A stretch of DNA of 64,000 nucleotides from Microglena sp. YARC (Eukaryota; Chlorophyta; Chlorophyceae; Chlamydomonadales; Chlamydomonadaceae): the NCBI GenBank assembly GCA_022414725.1, contig CM039466.1, forward strand, positions 18,761,375-18,825,374. Reading direction: 5' to 3'. Position numbers and translations under genes: made by a program. Of the stretch, positions 10,653-23,154 are shown piece after piece. Positions within the stretch are counted from its first letter, which is position 1. Each line of letters begins with the position of its first letter. Under the pieces are notes generated by a model. That model worked only from the letters and a program-made list of their open reading frames with translations, did not search any database and had not been told where the DNA came from.

Positions 10653-12486
10653 TTAGTAGTGGTGGCCGAACCGTTTATGCCACAATTCAATGGGGGACAT
10701 GGGTGGTATGCTGACATCTAGGTCAACACAAAGCAAGGAAGGAACCTCACCCACAACAGCATCAAACTGATAAACCCCGAGAGGGGAAACAGGGATCTGC
10801 CAAAGGGTCCTAGGCCCAATGGTAGCATGGCAGGTGTCAGAAGTGAAAGAGATTACGCAGGCAAGGTCTCTAGCAGTGGCACTAACGCTCAAAAGATTCA
10901 CAGGACAATCAGGCACATAGAGGCACTGTGTTAAGGTGATAGGGGCATCTAGCCACCTACTACTTAATACAATGGTCCTATGCCTGTTGCCTGCTGAACC
11001 ACCCCATCCCCAAACTTGACAGATGGTCAATTCGACACAAAACTGGAAGGTTGAAAATAGGGCTTGAGAGCCAGTGATACAGCGACCCGCCCCCAGAAAT
11101 CAATGTGCACAATAACACGATCAGGGCTAAGAACAGCAAGAACATCAAACACTGTATCGGGAGCAGCAGACCAAGCGGTAAGCGCGTCAATCTGATCAGG
11201 AACATCTCACATCAACGAGTAGCCTGCCAGCTGGCTGACCAGGGCGTCAAACTCCACCCTAGACACAGGGGCTCCGCCTCCAGCAGGAGCTCCACGGCCT
11301 CCACCTCCACCTCGCCCTGCGTTGGCCGGGGGGAAGCGAGCGGGACGCAGATGCGGATACTTGGTCCAACAGGTGTCGACGAGGTGAGTGGTGCTCTTGC
11401 AGTGGGTGCAGAGGAGAGCTCCAACTCGTCCACGACCCTGACCTCCGCCTCTGCCGCGACCGGGAATTGTGACGTCCTGCACCCCGGCCACCAGCATGGG
11501 CATCAGCGACGTAACCTGGAACCACAGGAGGGAGAGAGAGAGGGTCAGTGGTCGGTATTTACGTATGTTGGGAAGAATGGTGAGGTAGGTTGCAAGCGCA
11601 AGTTGAGTCTCTCAGCACTCTCGTACATCTGCAAGACACTTGCATAAGACATCGATCCATTGGCCGCCATAACGGTCTGCTGGTGGGCTTGGAACCGAGC
11701 ATGCTAGCCCCCAGAATGGCAAGTTCCTACTCATCCTTGTTCGGTGTGACGTGGCTGTCCCCTCCTCAATCAACATAATAGCCGCCAGCCACGTACTGTC
11801 AAGCCCATTGGGTATACAGTTCAGTATCGCCCATTGTACAGCGCGACAACTCAAATGCAAGCCAAGTGGATTTGCTGTTTATTGTCAGGCTGCGAGCACC
11901 CAATCCGCCTCTGTCATGTTGATTGTGCAGATGGGTGGTTTTCAAAGTGGAATCTGCAGGATTTGATCAATCCGCAAGAGGACATCGGCAAGGCGCCTTG
12001 TCCAACACAATTCTTCATAGTCAAAACCGGATTCCTCCAGAGTACGCAGGAAATCCGCCGCACATTGCGCTTCATCTTTCCCGCGCACGGACGGCGTCGC
12101 TCCTCGCTCCACCCTAATGCATTCGATCACCGCGGTTGGGGCGGCCAGAGGGCGCAGATCCTTGGATGTGCTGGCCTTACCCCCGTTCCTCGCCGCCTCC
12201 AGAAGGTTCCAGACGTGGTCGGTTGCCTGTTCGTCGGAGCTGAGGAACCTGCGGACTGCCGGCAGGTTTGCCAGACTGTGACCAGCCAGGAGCAGATGAT
12301 AACCCAGCTTGATGAGATCCCAAGTTGCCTCCCCTGAATCGCTGAAGGCCTGGCCGCATCCATCGTCCATCGCGCCTCGGCGCCGGCTTGATAGTGGCGC
12401 AGTGCAAGGCACTGCATGGCCATGAAGGGCGCAGGCCGTTCTTCGTCATTACCCAAGTTCCCATCGATCGACAGTTGTAGCCGCAA
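10653..12486 (-). mobile_element. Ty1/copia retrotransposon fragment: gag and protease/pre-integrase
   Basis: Read right to left, 12486-11612 holds gag-like frames. Frame 11503-11207 contains a zinc knuckle-like CTHCKSTTHLVDTCWTKYP and Gly-rich tails. Frame 11030-10653 has LTQCLYVPDCPVNLLSV, the block after the copia protease, and ends with ELWHKRFGHHY, the gag_pre-integrase signature (LWHxRxGH). The element stops abruptly there, so integrase, reverse transcriptase and RNase H are missing. Three or four frameshifts separate the frames. I could not identify an LTR with confidence; if one survives it should lie within 12487-12960. This is a host-type element. Confidence 0.75.
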
Positions 12487-14892
12487 GTAGAGACTGGTGG
12501 GGATAGCCCAATAGTGCCATCGGCGAGGTTGAGTGAACGTGGTTAAGGTCGTCGAATAGGGCTACGACCTGTTGGATGGTTAGCGTGATGGAGGTCCCAT
12601 AACCGTCGGAATAACAGGGATGTGGACTAGATCGGATGGGGCTTGAATCTCAAGGCAATATTTAAGCGTTGGGCTGGACTTAAGTCCAGCTCCGGTCACA
12701 CTAGGAGTTTGAGGTTTAGGGGTTAGGATTTGCGGCGAAGGTCCTCACAGTACACATGTCCGTGGAACGCCACTGTCTGTGGAGACTCGACGCTAGCAGT
12801 CATCTACATCTGACAAATTCCTAACTTCTGTCTGCTCTGCTCTGTTCAACAACATGCGTAGACACTGCATTCGGAATGCCTACGTCGACGTCGTTGAATC
12901 AGGGGTCTGAGAAGCCCACGTCCGCCATGTACAAGAGGTGTAAGGTATGAATTGCTTGAAGACCATATTAATTAGGGTGTCAATACCGTACAATATTTTT
13001 ATACCCTGTTTGGGGAAATTCAGTAAAGACCAAGCGGATAGATAACAGGAATTACGTTTAACACGTCATAACACTTAAAAATCAAGTCAAATGACCAATA
13101 CTGGAGGAAAAGAAAACACGGTAATGCATGTGGTCTATTACGGTACGGAATACATCGTGAATCCCGTGGTGGGACCCAGACATAAGCGATACTTACGCTA
13201 AATCGGGCTTGTTTTCTCAAATCCTCAAACTCTTCACATTTCCCACAGAAACGGTCTCGTGAGGGCAACTTATTTCGCGTGCGATCTCAGGGCGTGCGGA
13301 TTTGCAAGTCGCAAAGCAGGGGTTCAAAGTTGAGATTAGTCCGAAACACTAGGTACTCAAAGCCTCGCACGTCCAATAGGTCGCAAAGCAGTTTTGTTAG
13401 TCCGAAAGCAAGTTCAATATCCGCCAAAGCAACCAATGGTCGAAGAGCAAGTTCGCCTCCAACAACTTTCTTGGGAGTTGCTGTACCTGCGGCAAATGGT
13501 CAGTTTAGGGAACCAATCTGCCGTCGAAAGCTTGCCCCGGGAGAGGCGACTTCTTCGCGGTATGGATCTCAGGGTTCGCGACTGTAGACGAGGTGTTTCA
13601 TTTGTCGACCCTTGCCAATCCCGGATTAGGGATCCGAGCTTGAAACCAGCTTCCAGGTGGTTGGCCTTGCCAAGTTACGGTTCATTCTGGTACTCTGTCT
13701 ACAGAAATAAGCCCTAGCATGTAAATTTCCTGATTTTGAGATTGCTTACATTGTGCTTTTTTTCAGCAAGCTTGGGCAGACTACTTCGTAAACTGTGCTT
13801 GACGTTGAAAGGCTTGGTTCATGGCTCCATTGGCAATTTGGAGGGCTAGAGCCAGTAGCGCGTCTGCTACTGAGACCGATCTCCAAAGTTTAATGCTACT
13901 GTTGAATTGTTACATGAGTCTTTACAGCAAGCTTGGCAGACTACGTGGGTTAACTGTTAAACAAGCGAAATGTAACACTAACATAAAACCTTGCCAACTG
14001 GATCTATCAGTCTGAGCTTGAGACAGTAACAAAGCCCAAGACGCCCTTTGCCCATGTTTTGCCATGCTTGTCTGAGACCCACTTTTAGTGGAGGGGGGGG
14101 GATATGACATTTGCCAACTACTTAGGCGCGTACAGTATACAGTGCGGCTTTCTCACAGCTTCCAAGTTCTGAACAAATAACAGCGATACATTGGAATGCC
14201 AAGCCGTAGACATAAAGACATAAATGACTAATCTACGTTGAAATATTTCAAAACGATCCAAGTTGTTGGCGATTGCAATTACCAATATAATCGCTGCACG
14301 TCGTTTCACTTGGCATACCCACGTCGGACAACTTTGTACATTTTTCAACACTTCAAAAGAAAATGTAAACAATTTAGACACTGAACTAAAACCAGAACCA
14401 TCGTGTTCCAATAACCCACCTCCGAGCCGACTCCAGGGACCGCAGGCCCTCCTCCTACTGCTTTGGGTTTCCAAGCCTAACCAGAGAAACGCAGCCTCCC
14501 TTGCCTAAGAATCCTGCGTTTACCTCCCTTGTAGTCCCCCCGCAACTCCCCATCTTGGTGTGAAACAAGTCTACCAGGCACCACCGCACTGAGCACAACA
14601 ATCAATGTTTCGCCCCCAATTCAGAGAATGTAGGGATCGGCATATATACCCATGTTCATCCATATGATTATCATATGATGCAGGCGGTCTGACTAGGTAC
14701 ACTTTGGCCTAGGGCATCATATCACATGATATTAAATCATATTAATTGTGTATGATATCATATGATATCATACTCGCCTTTGGTCAACCATCTATATCGA
14801 TTTCCGTTCCTAGAGATATGGATGGGTGAGAGGGGAGCTAGAACAGAGGTGATAGCATTGGTCTCTTGTAGTTGAATGGCATACTGAATGTC
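12487..14892. other. No genes recognised; short repeats and AT palindromes
   Basis: Frames here are short and have no recognisable domains. A direct repeat of about 36 bases (cagcaagcttgg-cagactac...) occurs at 13764-13800 and 13923-13958. From 14655 to 14775 the sequence is built from overlapping 'catatgat/atcatatg' palindromes, including 'tgatatcatatgatatcata' at 14752-14771, just before the assembly gap. I see no tRNA-like cloverleaf. Confidence 0.45.
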
Positions 14893-15892
14893 NNNNNNNN
14901 NNNNNNNNNNNNNNNNNNNNNNNNNNNNNNNNNNNNNNNNNNNNNNNNNNNNNNNNNNNNNNNNNNNNNNNNNNNNNNNNNNNNNNNNNNNNNNNNNNNN
15001 NNNNNNNNNNNNNNNNNNNNNNNNNNNNNNNNNNNNNNNNNNNNNNNNNNNNNNNNNNNNNNNNNNNNNNNNNNNNNNNNNNNNNNNNNNNNNNNNNNNN
15101 NNNNNNNNNNNNNNNNNNNNNNNNNNNNNNNNNNNNNNNNNNNNNNNNNNNNNNNNNNNNNNNNNNNNNNNNNNNNNNNNNNNNNNNNNNNNNNNNNNNN
15201 NNNNNNNNNNNNNNNNNNNNNNNNNNNNNNNNNNNNNNNNNNNNNNNNNNNNNNNNNNNNNNNNNNNNNNNNNNNNNNNNNNNNNNNNNNNNNNNNNNNN
15301 NNNNNNNNNNNNNNNNNNNNNNNNNNNNNNNNNNNNNNNNNNNNNNNNNNNNNNNNNNNNNNNNNNNNNNNNNNNNNNNNNNNNNNNNNNNNNNNNNNNN
15401 NNNNNNNNNNNNNNNNNNNNNNNNNNNNNNNNNNNNNNNNNNNNNNNNNNNNNNNNNNNNNNNNNNNNNNNNNNNNNNNNNNNNNNNNNNNNNNNNNNNN
15501 NNNNNNNNNNNNNNNNNNNNNNNNNNNNNNNNNNNNNNNNNNNNNNNNNNNNNNNNNNNNNNNNNNNNNNNNNNNNNNNNNNNNNNNNNNNNNNNNNNNN
15601 NNNNNNNNNNNNNNNNNNNNNNNNNNNNNNNNNNNNNNNNNNNNNNNNNNNNNNNNNNNNNNNNNNNNNNNNNNNNNNNNNNNNNNNNNNNNNNNNNNNN
15701 NNNNNNNNNNNNNNNNNNNNNNNNNNNNNNNNNNNNNNNNNNNNNNNNNNNNNNNNNNNNNNNNNNNNNNNNNNNNNNNNNNNNNNNNNNNNNNNNNNNN
15801 NNNNNNNNNNNNNNNNNNNNNNNNNNNNNNNNNNNNNNNNNNNNNNNNNNNNNNNNNNNNNNNNNNNNNNNNNNNNNNNNNNNNNNNNNNNN
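14893..15892. other. Assembly gap (1000 N)
   Basis: Exactly 1000 N, the usual placeholder for a gap of unknown size. Frames that cross it have no meaning. The sequence resuming at 15893 is inside a Fanzor gene, so the 5' half of transposon copy A (transposase and left end) is in or beyond the gap. Confidence 0.98.
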
Positions 15893-18187
15893 AGGAGAGA
15901 GATAGTCTTTGACGATGAGAATTCGGGTAAGTTAGGGAGCATTTGGAATCAGCTCGTCAATGTGGTGAGCCGATGTTGCGGCGTTCCAGTCTGGTGCCTG
16001 ACTTTCCAATGTCACGAGGCTCATGGAGGGCGACTGCGATCCTATTCGTACGCATATGAAGGATACCTACTGGAAGGATGGCTAGGATCGGAGTTGACGG
16101 TGTCTTCCAGATGAAGAGAGTGAAATCATCGAGCCGTGAAAGACGTAATGCGGAAAGGTGCTTGGTAGCGATGAAACCCCTGACTACATCAACTCTACGC
16201 TATCTTTTCGACCAGGTTTGAATACTGCCGGTCAACATTGAGGCATGTCGTGTCGAAACAACGCATGGGTTCTTTGGTACTCGTCTGACACGCCTCACAG
16301 GCTACTTTGAATGCACTGAAGCTCGAAGACATCTGTGTACGCCGTGATGAGGGTTATCCACAAGAAATACAGGAGATGGAATTTGGCCAGAGTCCTGTTC
16401 GGAGTATGTCCGTGAGAAGTTGGTCAAGGCTGAAAGTTCCAGATGGAAGAGTCGACTTTATGATGACTATGGCAAAGAATGGACTTCCGACCATGGTCCG
16501 GTTCACTTTTGATGCAGACACGGTGGAGTCTATTGGTGCACGTCGTATCGGTTGATGCCATCTTTAATGTCCAAGGGCGCATGTCCGCTTGGACATGAAG
16601 ACTCGTGAACCTATCAGGCACGTGTTTCCGCAAAGACCCAAACATCGTCGAGCTTTCCAAAGTGAGAAGATATGTAAAGGATCCCGAACCGTTCATGTTG
16701 ACTCTGACCTGCAGTTAGAAGCAAAATCATGTGGTCCTGGTGAATGTGGAGGCATACAAGTTGGCCCAACAAAAGTACGATGCTGACGTTAATGATATCA
16801 AAAGACGAGTACAGACATGCAAAGGGTAGGTATGACACGCTCGTGAACGCCCCGAAAAACAGTCGCAGGTTCCTTCTTCAAGAAACACCTGTCAAGACGG
16901 GGTGGGTGTTTCGATTGTAGCATCTGTATGACGGAGTCTCGATTGAGCATGCAGTACAGCAGACAGTACAGGTTCGTGTATGCCGATCTGAAGAAGACAA
17001 GTAAGAGGTCCGTGACGATGAGGTATGAGACGTCTCAGAACAGTATGGACCATAAACTCAAACGAATTGCCCGATATGGGTTTCGTCGTTCTGGGTGTGG
17101 ATCCTGGTAGTTAGCAACATCGCTACTGTAGCGTTATCTGCAGACGACAAAAGCAAGACATGGAAGCTTACAAAGCGGAGGCTTTTACGCACAATCTGGT
17201 ATCAAGAAACAGAAAAAACAGCAAGAAAACGTTTCTCAGACATATTCCTAGATGGGAGCTCTTCGTGAAAATGGAGCAGCGTTGAAGTAACATCCAGGAC
17301 AGTGATATCTCGGCTTACTTGAAAATTACGATACGTTTTCCGACGAAGTGGTGGAGGATGGCACTGCCTTCGCAGAGAATCCCGAGAACAACTTTCAGAG
17401 GTACATTGGCTAAGCGCAAGGCTAATGGACTCCATTTTTGGGCAGGGATCAAGCGGCAACATAAGTTGGATCATCCTGACCTTGAGGGTTCGCGTAGCAT
17501 ATGGTTCTGCCAATCACGACTTGAAGGCTACCGGACCAACGCGAGAGGGTACGCTGTGCCTACGGGATCCCTATGTTTCGCTTCCTGCAAGCGCCTCTTT
17601 CAACAGAGGAGGTTCATGTGAGCAGATGAAAGTTCAAAGACGACTCTCATGTCATTGGGGAAACGGTGCCAAGAAGGAAATGGTGTTTACAAATTCAAGT
17701 GTCCAAATAACCACGGAAGGGCAGATTTCGTTAGCGTTTACGAGTTGTTGGGTCATCACCCCATTTGAAGGAGATTCGCAAAGGTCTCTATCGCGACAGT
17801 TGGCGGTGAGGGTTGTCACTGCACAGTAAACAAATCCAAGAAAAAACACAGGAGGGGTGACTTAGCCCCCTCTCTTGTCGACAACAACCCTCGGATCAAG
17901 CGGTACCCTAGGTACGAGGACCTGCGGATTCTTCTCCAGAACGCAGCACTTACTCGGAACGGGACCGCTCTCTGCGCCTCACATCGCAAGGCCCTGCAAC
18001 TGGCATTGGAACGTTGCGGTCAGGGAGCGCTTCCATTTTGCAGGATGGCGTGATGGTTGATGGGCTACAAAAAACATGATGGTGTTTCCATCTTGCCCGT
18101 GGGTTGCTTACACCATAAAGGTTACACCATAAGGTGTACCGTACAACTCCAGGAGGCGGTTTTCATTTTTAGTATTCGCGTCGAGTG
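15893..18187 (+). mobile_element. Fanzor-Tc1/mariner transposon, copy A (decayed, 5' end in gap)
   Basis: The sequence aligns by eye, base by base with many small indels, to the reverse complement of the Fanzor gene of the copy at 40485-43963. It starts close to the Fanzor start and continues through the RuvC-III region (17838-18025). It ends in the same subterminal hairpin (acacc-ataa-ggtgt, 18124-18137) and a degenerate terminal repeat closing with 'gagtg' before a TA at 18188-18189. No frame longer than about 130 codons survives, so the nuclease is dead. It is directly followed by copy B, suggesting a tandem or nested insertion. Confidence 0.75.
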
Positions 18188-18211
18188 TAAATGAGGATGG
18201 TGGCGAGGACA

Positions 18212-21200
18212 ATTGTTACACCAGGTGGGTACACACCGTTTGTTGATGGCAGTTTTTTCAGATGGTAGGAAAGAATTCGTTGTGAAGAATGGAATCTGTG
18301 AGAAGACGGAATTCGTTGCATTTATTGAAATCATTGAGTTTGTGCATAAATCAGTAGCAATATGGACAATGCCAAGTATCCATAAGAAATTGGTCTCAGT
18401 CACCGTCAAATTTGTTTCCAACCTCTTACAGTCCAGAATTCAATGCTATTGAGCTATGCTTCGCTAAGGGTGAAGAGAGACTTTGTCGTTGAACTACATA
18501 CGAATGAAACAAAGAGCACGTGTCTGATATGATTTCCTTAGCATTCGGCGGAAACCTCACTGATAAAATTATTAATGGTTGTTTTTGAATCACGTTTTGG
18601 AACACTTATGTGTATAAAGGCGGTCTGTGACGTATTGATTATGAAAGATGGAGACGAAACCATCCGACATCGCGAATTGAAGGAGCCTACTGAAATTGGC
18701 TGAAGTACCATACTCGTCGAATCCAACAAGGGACGGGTTCTGTCCGTTTATGCGAAGACAATGGTCTCATTCGCCGACCCCCTCCGAATACAAGACGGTG
18801 GAAAAGATGTTGTGTAGTGAAATGCGCCCTGAAGAACGGCAAATGAGTCTTGACTACTGAAGAATTCGTGTAGGTTTAGGGCATGTGGGAACAGCTCGTC
18901 ATGTGGTGAGCCGCATGTTACGGCGGTCCAGTCTGGTGCTGACTTTCCACATCACGAGTCTATTAGAGGGAAAGGTCTGGATATTCCAGACCTGGTTACA
19001 ACATGAAAAAGAAAAAAAAAAAAAAAATTTACCCTTAACCCCTGAAGGATTGGCTCCCGTATCGGGGTAGACGGAAATTTCCCTGAATGAGGAAAGCACA
19101 GATATCGTACGAAGCTGTGAAGGACTCCAGCGGCGATGTAATTGGTAATGACGACGCTGGGACTACATCAAGGTCTTTATCCGATCTTATTTGATCAAGG
19201 TATTGAATCTATGCAGGTACACCAATTGAGCACTTTGGTCGTGTCAAACAACGCATGGGTTCTTTGATACCACGTCTGGCCAGACTCACTTCGCACATTT
19301 AAATAAATTAAATGCCCCGAAGACGCTGGACCACATCGAAGATCATTCGGGGATACGACGTGATGCAGGCTATTCACAAGAAGTCCAAAGACATGGAGGG
19401 ATCGGCCAGAGTCTGTTTTCAAGAGTAACGTCAATGAGTTTAGGGCAAGATGCCCTGGTGTTCCAGATGGCAGTCGAGTTTATGATAACTATGGCAAAGA
19501 CATGGACTTTCGACCATGGTCCGGTTTAAATTATTGGATACAGACACGGTTTGGAGGATTGGATGCACGTCGTTCCGATTGATGCCCAATCTTCAATGTC
19601 CAACCGGGTGCATGTTCGCCCTTGACCTGAAGACCCTCGTAACCTTGTTCAGGCACATGTTCACAATGACTAGCACATCGTTGAGCTTTCCAAGTGGGAA
19701 CATGGGTAAAGAATCCCGAAAGCTTCATGTTGCCCCCAGAGGCCCTGCAAGAAGAAGAAAAAATCATGTGGTCCTGGTGAATGGGGAGGCATACAAGTCG
19801 GTACCTGAAGGCAGTACGATGATGATGTTAGGTTATCAAGCTACTGACGAGTACAGACATGCAAAGGGTTTTTGTATGACACGCTTGTGAACGCCGAAAA
19901 ACAGGTCGCATGTTCCTTCTTCAGAAAACCACCTGTCAAGAATGGTGGGTTTTTTCGACTGCAGGCATCTGTCTGGACGAGTCTCTTTTGAGCATGCAGT
20001 CAGCAAAGACAGTACAGGTCCTTGTCTCAGATTTGAAGAAGACCTGTAAGAAGCTCTGTAAAGAAGAAGGTAATCAAGATCGCAGAAATACGACGGCTCA
20101 CTTAAAACGGAATATTGCCCCGATATGGGTATTCGTCGTCTGGTGTCGGACCAGGACGGAGCAACATCGCTACGGTACGTATTGGCAGACGATAAAAACT
20201 AAGACATGGAAAGCTGACACGTGGTGCATTTTACCACAAGTCGGTATCAAGAACAGACAAAGGCAGAAGGAACTGCGTTTTGGCTGAATGATTCCCTATG
20301 TGGGATCTCTGCGTGAAATAGGAGCAGCTTTGAGTAGCATCGAGGACGGATAAGATCTCCGCGGGTACTTGTCAACATTACGCTTAAGTTTTCTGACGAG
20401 TGGTGGAGATTGGCTTTGCGACGCCGAGATTCCCGTGACAACTTGCACGTTTACATGAAAACGAAAGGTCAAAGATCTTTCTGGGCGGTATCAAGCGGTG
20501 CCAATGATGAAAGAACTTCCCTGATATGAAGGTTTGCGTGGCTAACGGATTCTGCCTCACGAAACTGAAGCCTACTGGACCGGGAGAAGTTGCAGTTCCC
20601 ACTGGGCGCCATGTTCGCATCGTGTAAAGATAATTTTCCAAAGAGGACGTTTTGGTGACAGATGAGTTCAAACGACTCTTATGTCGTGGGAAGACGGGTA
20701 AAGAAAGAATTTTCAAGATCCCAAGTGGTTTGTTCAGCAGATCGTGAAGCTTAGTTTGGGTGGTGAACGTTTTGGTCACAACGAAATCGAAACGATGCCC
20801 AAAGGTCGCGATGTTGCGACGACTTACGGGGTTAGGAGGGTTGTTATAAACCGTAAAGGTTGCGTCACAAGAGAAGCACAGGAGGGGTGGCTTCGCACTA
20901 TCCTTGTACGATTCTCAAAAATCGATCCAAAAGCGGTACACAGGTACGAGACTGCGATTCTACTCCCAGAACATGCATTTTACTCGTTTTACCGGGATCG
21001 CTCTTCTGCTCTCACAATCCGCAAGGCTGACTGCATGCAATTGGATTGATGGGTCTAGGACGCCTTCTTTTTCATTTGCCCACAGCAGCTCTGTTGTTGT
21101 TGATGAATAAAAACTCGTATTGTTTGTAGATCCATCTGCGGTCCCCCTCCGGTGGTCGCGACAACATTAGGTTACACCGCAAGGTGTACCGTACACTTCA

Positions 21201-21236
21201 AGAATAGCGGTGTTCATTTTAGTATCCGTCGATGTG
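18212..21236 (+). mobile_element. Fanzor-Tc1/mariner transposon, copy B (decayed, 5' truncated)
   Basis: 18212-18720 matches the C-terminal half of the transposase of the copy at 40485-43963 (the block around the second Asp and the Glu, here disrupted). 18730-21060 matches its Fanzor gene from start to RuvC-III. 21110-21236 holds the palindrome gtcgcgac, the hairpin acacc-gcaa-ggtgt and a terminal repeat ending before the TA at 21237-21238. The N-terminal half of the transposase is missing: homology begins 24 bases after the end of copy A. Frames are broken throughout, the longest being about 130 codons. Confidence 0.75.
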
Positions 21237-21256
21237 TACCATGGACAATAGACGAT

Positions 21257-21481
21257 ATGCCTTCACCTCCACCCATGGACAATGACGTGCCTCCACCCCT
21301 GGACAATGACATGCCTCTACCAACTCCAGTAAACCCAGGAAGTTGCAGAGTTATTGTCACTTCATCGTGTGTGTGTAGATGTGATGCCCCCGCTATTGAT
21401 CAGTGCCAAGTTGCTGCATCTGATCCAGCTACAGCTAAGCTCACCATTTCGGGATGTGTCTGTGAGTGCCTTCTTGATTAA
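21257..21481 (+). CDS. Small Cys-rich protein (74 aa), unknown
   Basis: The ATG at 21257 gives MPSPPPMDNDVPPPLDNDM, a Pro/Asp repeat (three 'P-x-x-x-M/L-D-N-D' units). A compact C-terminal part follows with seven cysteines (GSCRVIVTSSCVCRCDAP...QC...GCVCECLLD). Frame and stop (TAA 21479-21481) are clean. It starts 20 bases after the end of transposon copy B, so its promoter would lie in the transposon. I do not recognise the family. The alternating Cys-x-Cys strands could be a disulphide- or metal-bound beta structure. An upstream extension into the transposon is open but unlikely to be used. It could also be spurious. Confidence 0.4.
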   Translation: MPSPPPMDNDVPPPLDNDMPLPTPVNPGSCRVIVTSSCVCRCDAPAIDQCQVAASDPATAKLTISGCVCECLLD

Positions 21482-22461
21482 ATGATTAAAATAGTAAACA
21501 AACTGACTGTTTTACGTGAATCTCGATGTAATTGTGCTACTTTCTGCAATGATCTCCAGAACATGGTCTTGATTCTGAAAGTCGACAAGCGATCCGTCGT
21601 CGTTTTTGAGTGTGATGGCCGATACGTCGGATCGATGACAAGAGGCGGGTCCCAAGTCTTTGGTGTCCCCATGATTGGTTCCGTATCCCGCTAGATAGAC
21701 TTCCGCAATGCTCGGACGTGGAAGTGTTCGTGGGATACTCGATCACTGCGAATGACAACTTCGGTGTTCACGTTAGCGTTGGGGCTACAAGTACTTCAGC
21801 GCTCGGCTGCCACATCTCTAGACGATGAAAACGTCTGCAACGCTAAGTAGGTCGATACGGAACGGGGCCTCGAGTAGCCAGACGTTAGCGTCCGTGTCGA
21901 GGTCGCTGACAAAATCGAATCAGATTCGAATCTATGAGCCGCGCCGGACATGAGGATTCGTTGCCGAACCAAATACCGAACGCGGCATCCGGACTTGAGA
22001 ACACGATCCGGCTGTCTACGCCCCTAAAAAGACGCAGTGATAGAATGGGATCCTAACTGTGAATTCAAAGCATAGCGAGAGCTGCACCAGACATGTAATC
22101 GCGCTTTGAAGCGCAAGTGTTTTGGGAGGGTGGGTGCCCACCACGATTACCAAAGTCGCTATTTCGGATGGCCTGGTAACGTGAAGGCTGCGTTGGGAAG
22201 AATAGCTCCTGCAAGATGCATCGACCGGATGTCGCCTGATTTTCCGTGTCGAGAATTACGGAGTAGTGGTTCGGACTGGGGTAGGTCGATGGTCACGCGA
22301 CCGACTATCGATCAAGGATCTTGCGTTCGACACGGTACGGAGACGACGACGCATAGCTGCTCCGATCCATTGTTTATTGCATTGTATTTGCCACAAAAGA
22401 ATAAGCGTAAAGGAACGCAACACAAATGCCTGCGTCATCTAAACCACTCACTCCGTTGAAT
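21482..22461. other. No convincing gene
   Basis: A 70-codon frame (21482-21694) starts directly at the stop of the preceding small gene and could be a fragment. Beyond it the frames are short, Arg/Ser-rich and without pattern. No repeat or hairpin stands out. Confidence 0.3.
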
Positions 22462-22809
22462 TTAAGCTACCCGTATATCCTCGTCCCCGGAATGTTTGTC
22501 AGAATATGGGTTTGCAAGAACAATTGCTGTCTGAGCAGGTCGGGTTGTTTTGTGTGAGACACACGTGCGTAGAGAATTACTTGACGACTGCTGGTTTTTT
22601 TCCTGCTCGATGAGGTAGCCTTGGATGCTGCTTGGGTCAAAGAGACGTTGGTTGCCTGGAGTCCGGATCGTTCTGATCGTGCCATTATCCGCCCACCATT
22701 TGTAAAACCAACATGATATTCTACAGAGATCATCAATCAACGCATCAATCAAAAAACCTTTCGAGATCAAACAGGAGGTATCATGAGAGCCGCAGTACAC
22801 GTCGTACAT
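22462..22809 (-). CDS. Hypothetical protein (115 aa)
   Basis: The ATG at 22807-22809 opens a 115-residue frame whose first 75 residues have a normal globular composition (cysteines, tryptophans, mixed charge: GSHDTSCLISKGFLIDALIDDLCRISC is broken here to its core GFLIDALIDDLCRISCW). The tail is Ser/Gln-rich. I do not recognise it. The region on both sides is AT-rich on the upstream side (22810-22935), compatible with a viral promoter. It could be a shortened gene, because the last 30 residues look less protein-like than the rest. Confidence 0.35.
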   Translation of the reverse strand: MYDVYCGSHDTSCLISKGFLIDALIDDLCRISCWFYKWWADNGTIRTIRTPGNQRLFDPSSIQGYLIEQEKNQQSSSNSLRTCVSHKTTRPAQTAIVLANPYSDKHSGDEDIRVA

Positions 22810-23154
22810 TTTTGTCCCACTTTATTTGAGAAAAAACTGTGCCTAGTATTTACACATCGACACATATGTCCCTCTTCAACGTCAATTTTGTAAAAAATCT
22901 TAAATTGAAATTCGCATGTTTTAGTGATGAGACAGCGAGGAGTAGAAGAAGATGTACGACTCAATAAATCGAGTATCCAACACCAAACAACAATCTTTCC
23001 ATTATTCCCGTGTCCGACACATACCACATCGACAACCTGTACCCATAACGGACCACGTTGAGTTCTGGAACATCTTCGTCGTGGGCAAACGACAAGACGT
23101 ACATCCTTGCGAACGTGAAAAGACCCGCACATATTTCTCCCCCATGTAGAAAAA
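22810..23154. promoter_or_regulatory. AT-rich intergenic segment between divergent frames
   Basis: The stretch 22820-22920 is rich in A/T runs and lies between the minus-strand frame at 22809 and the plus-strand gene at 23155, the layout expected of a shared promoter region. There is no motif that I can name. Open frames across it read as shadows. Confidence 0.25.

Noticed and set aside
14758..16114. Long frames crossing the N run (also 56444-57799)
   Set aside because: They consist of undetermined residues and are open only because N blocks contain no stop.
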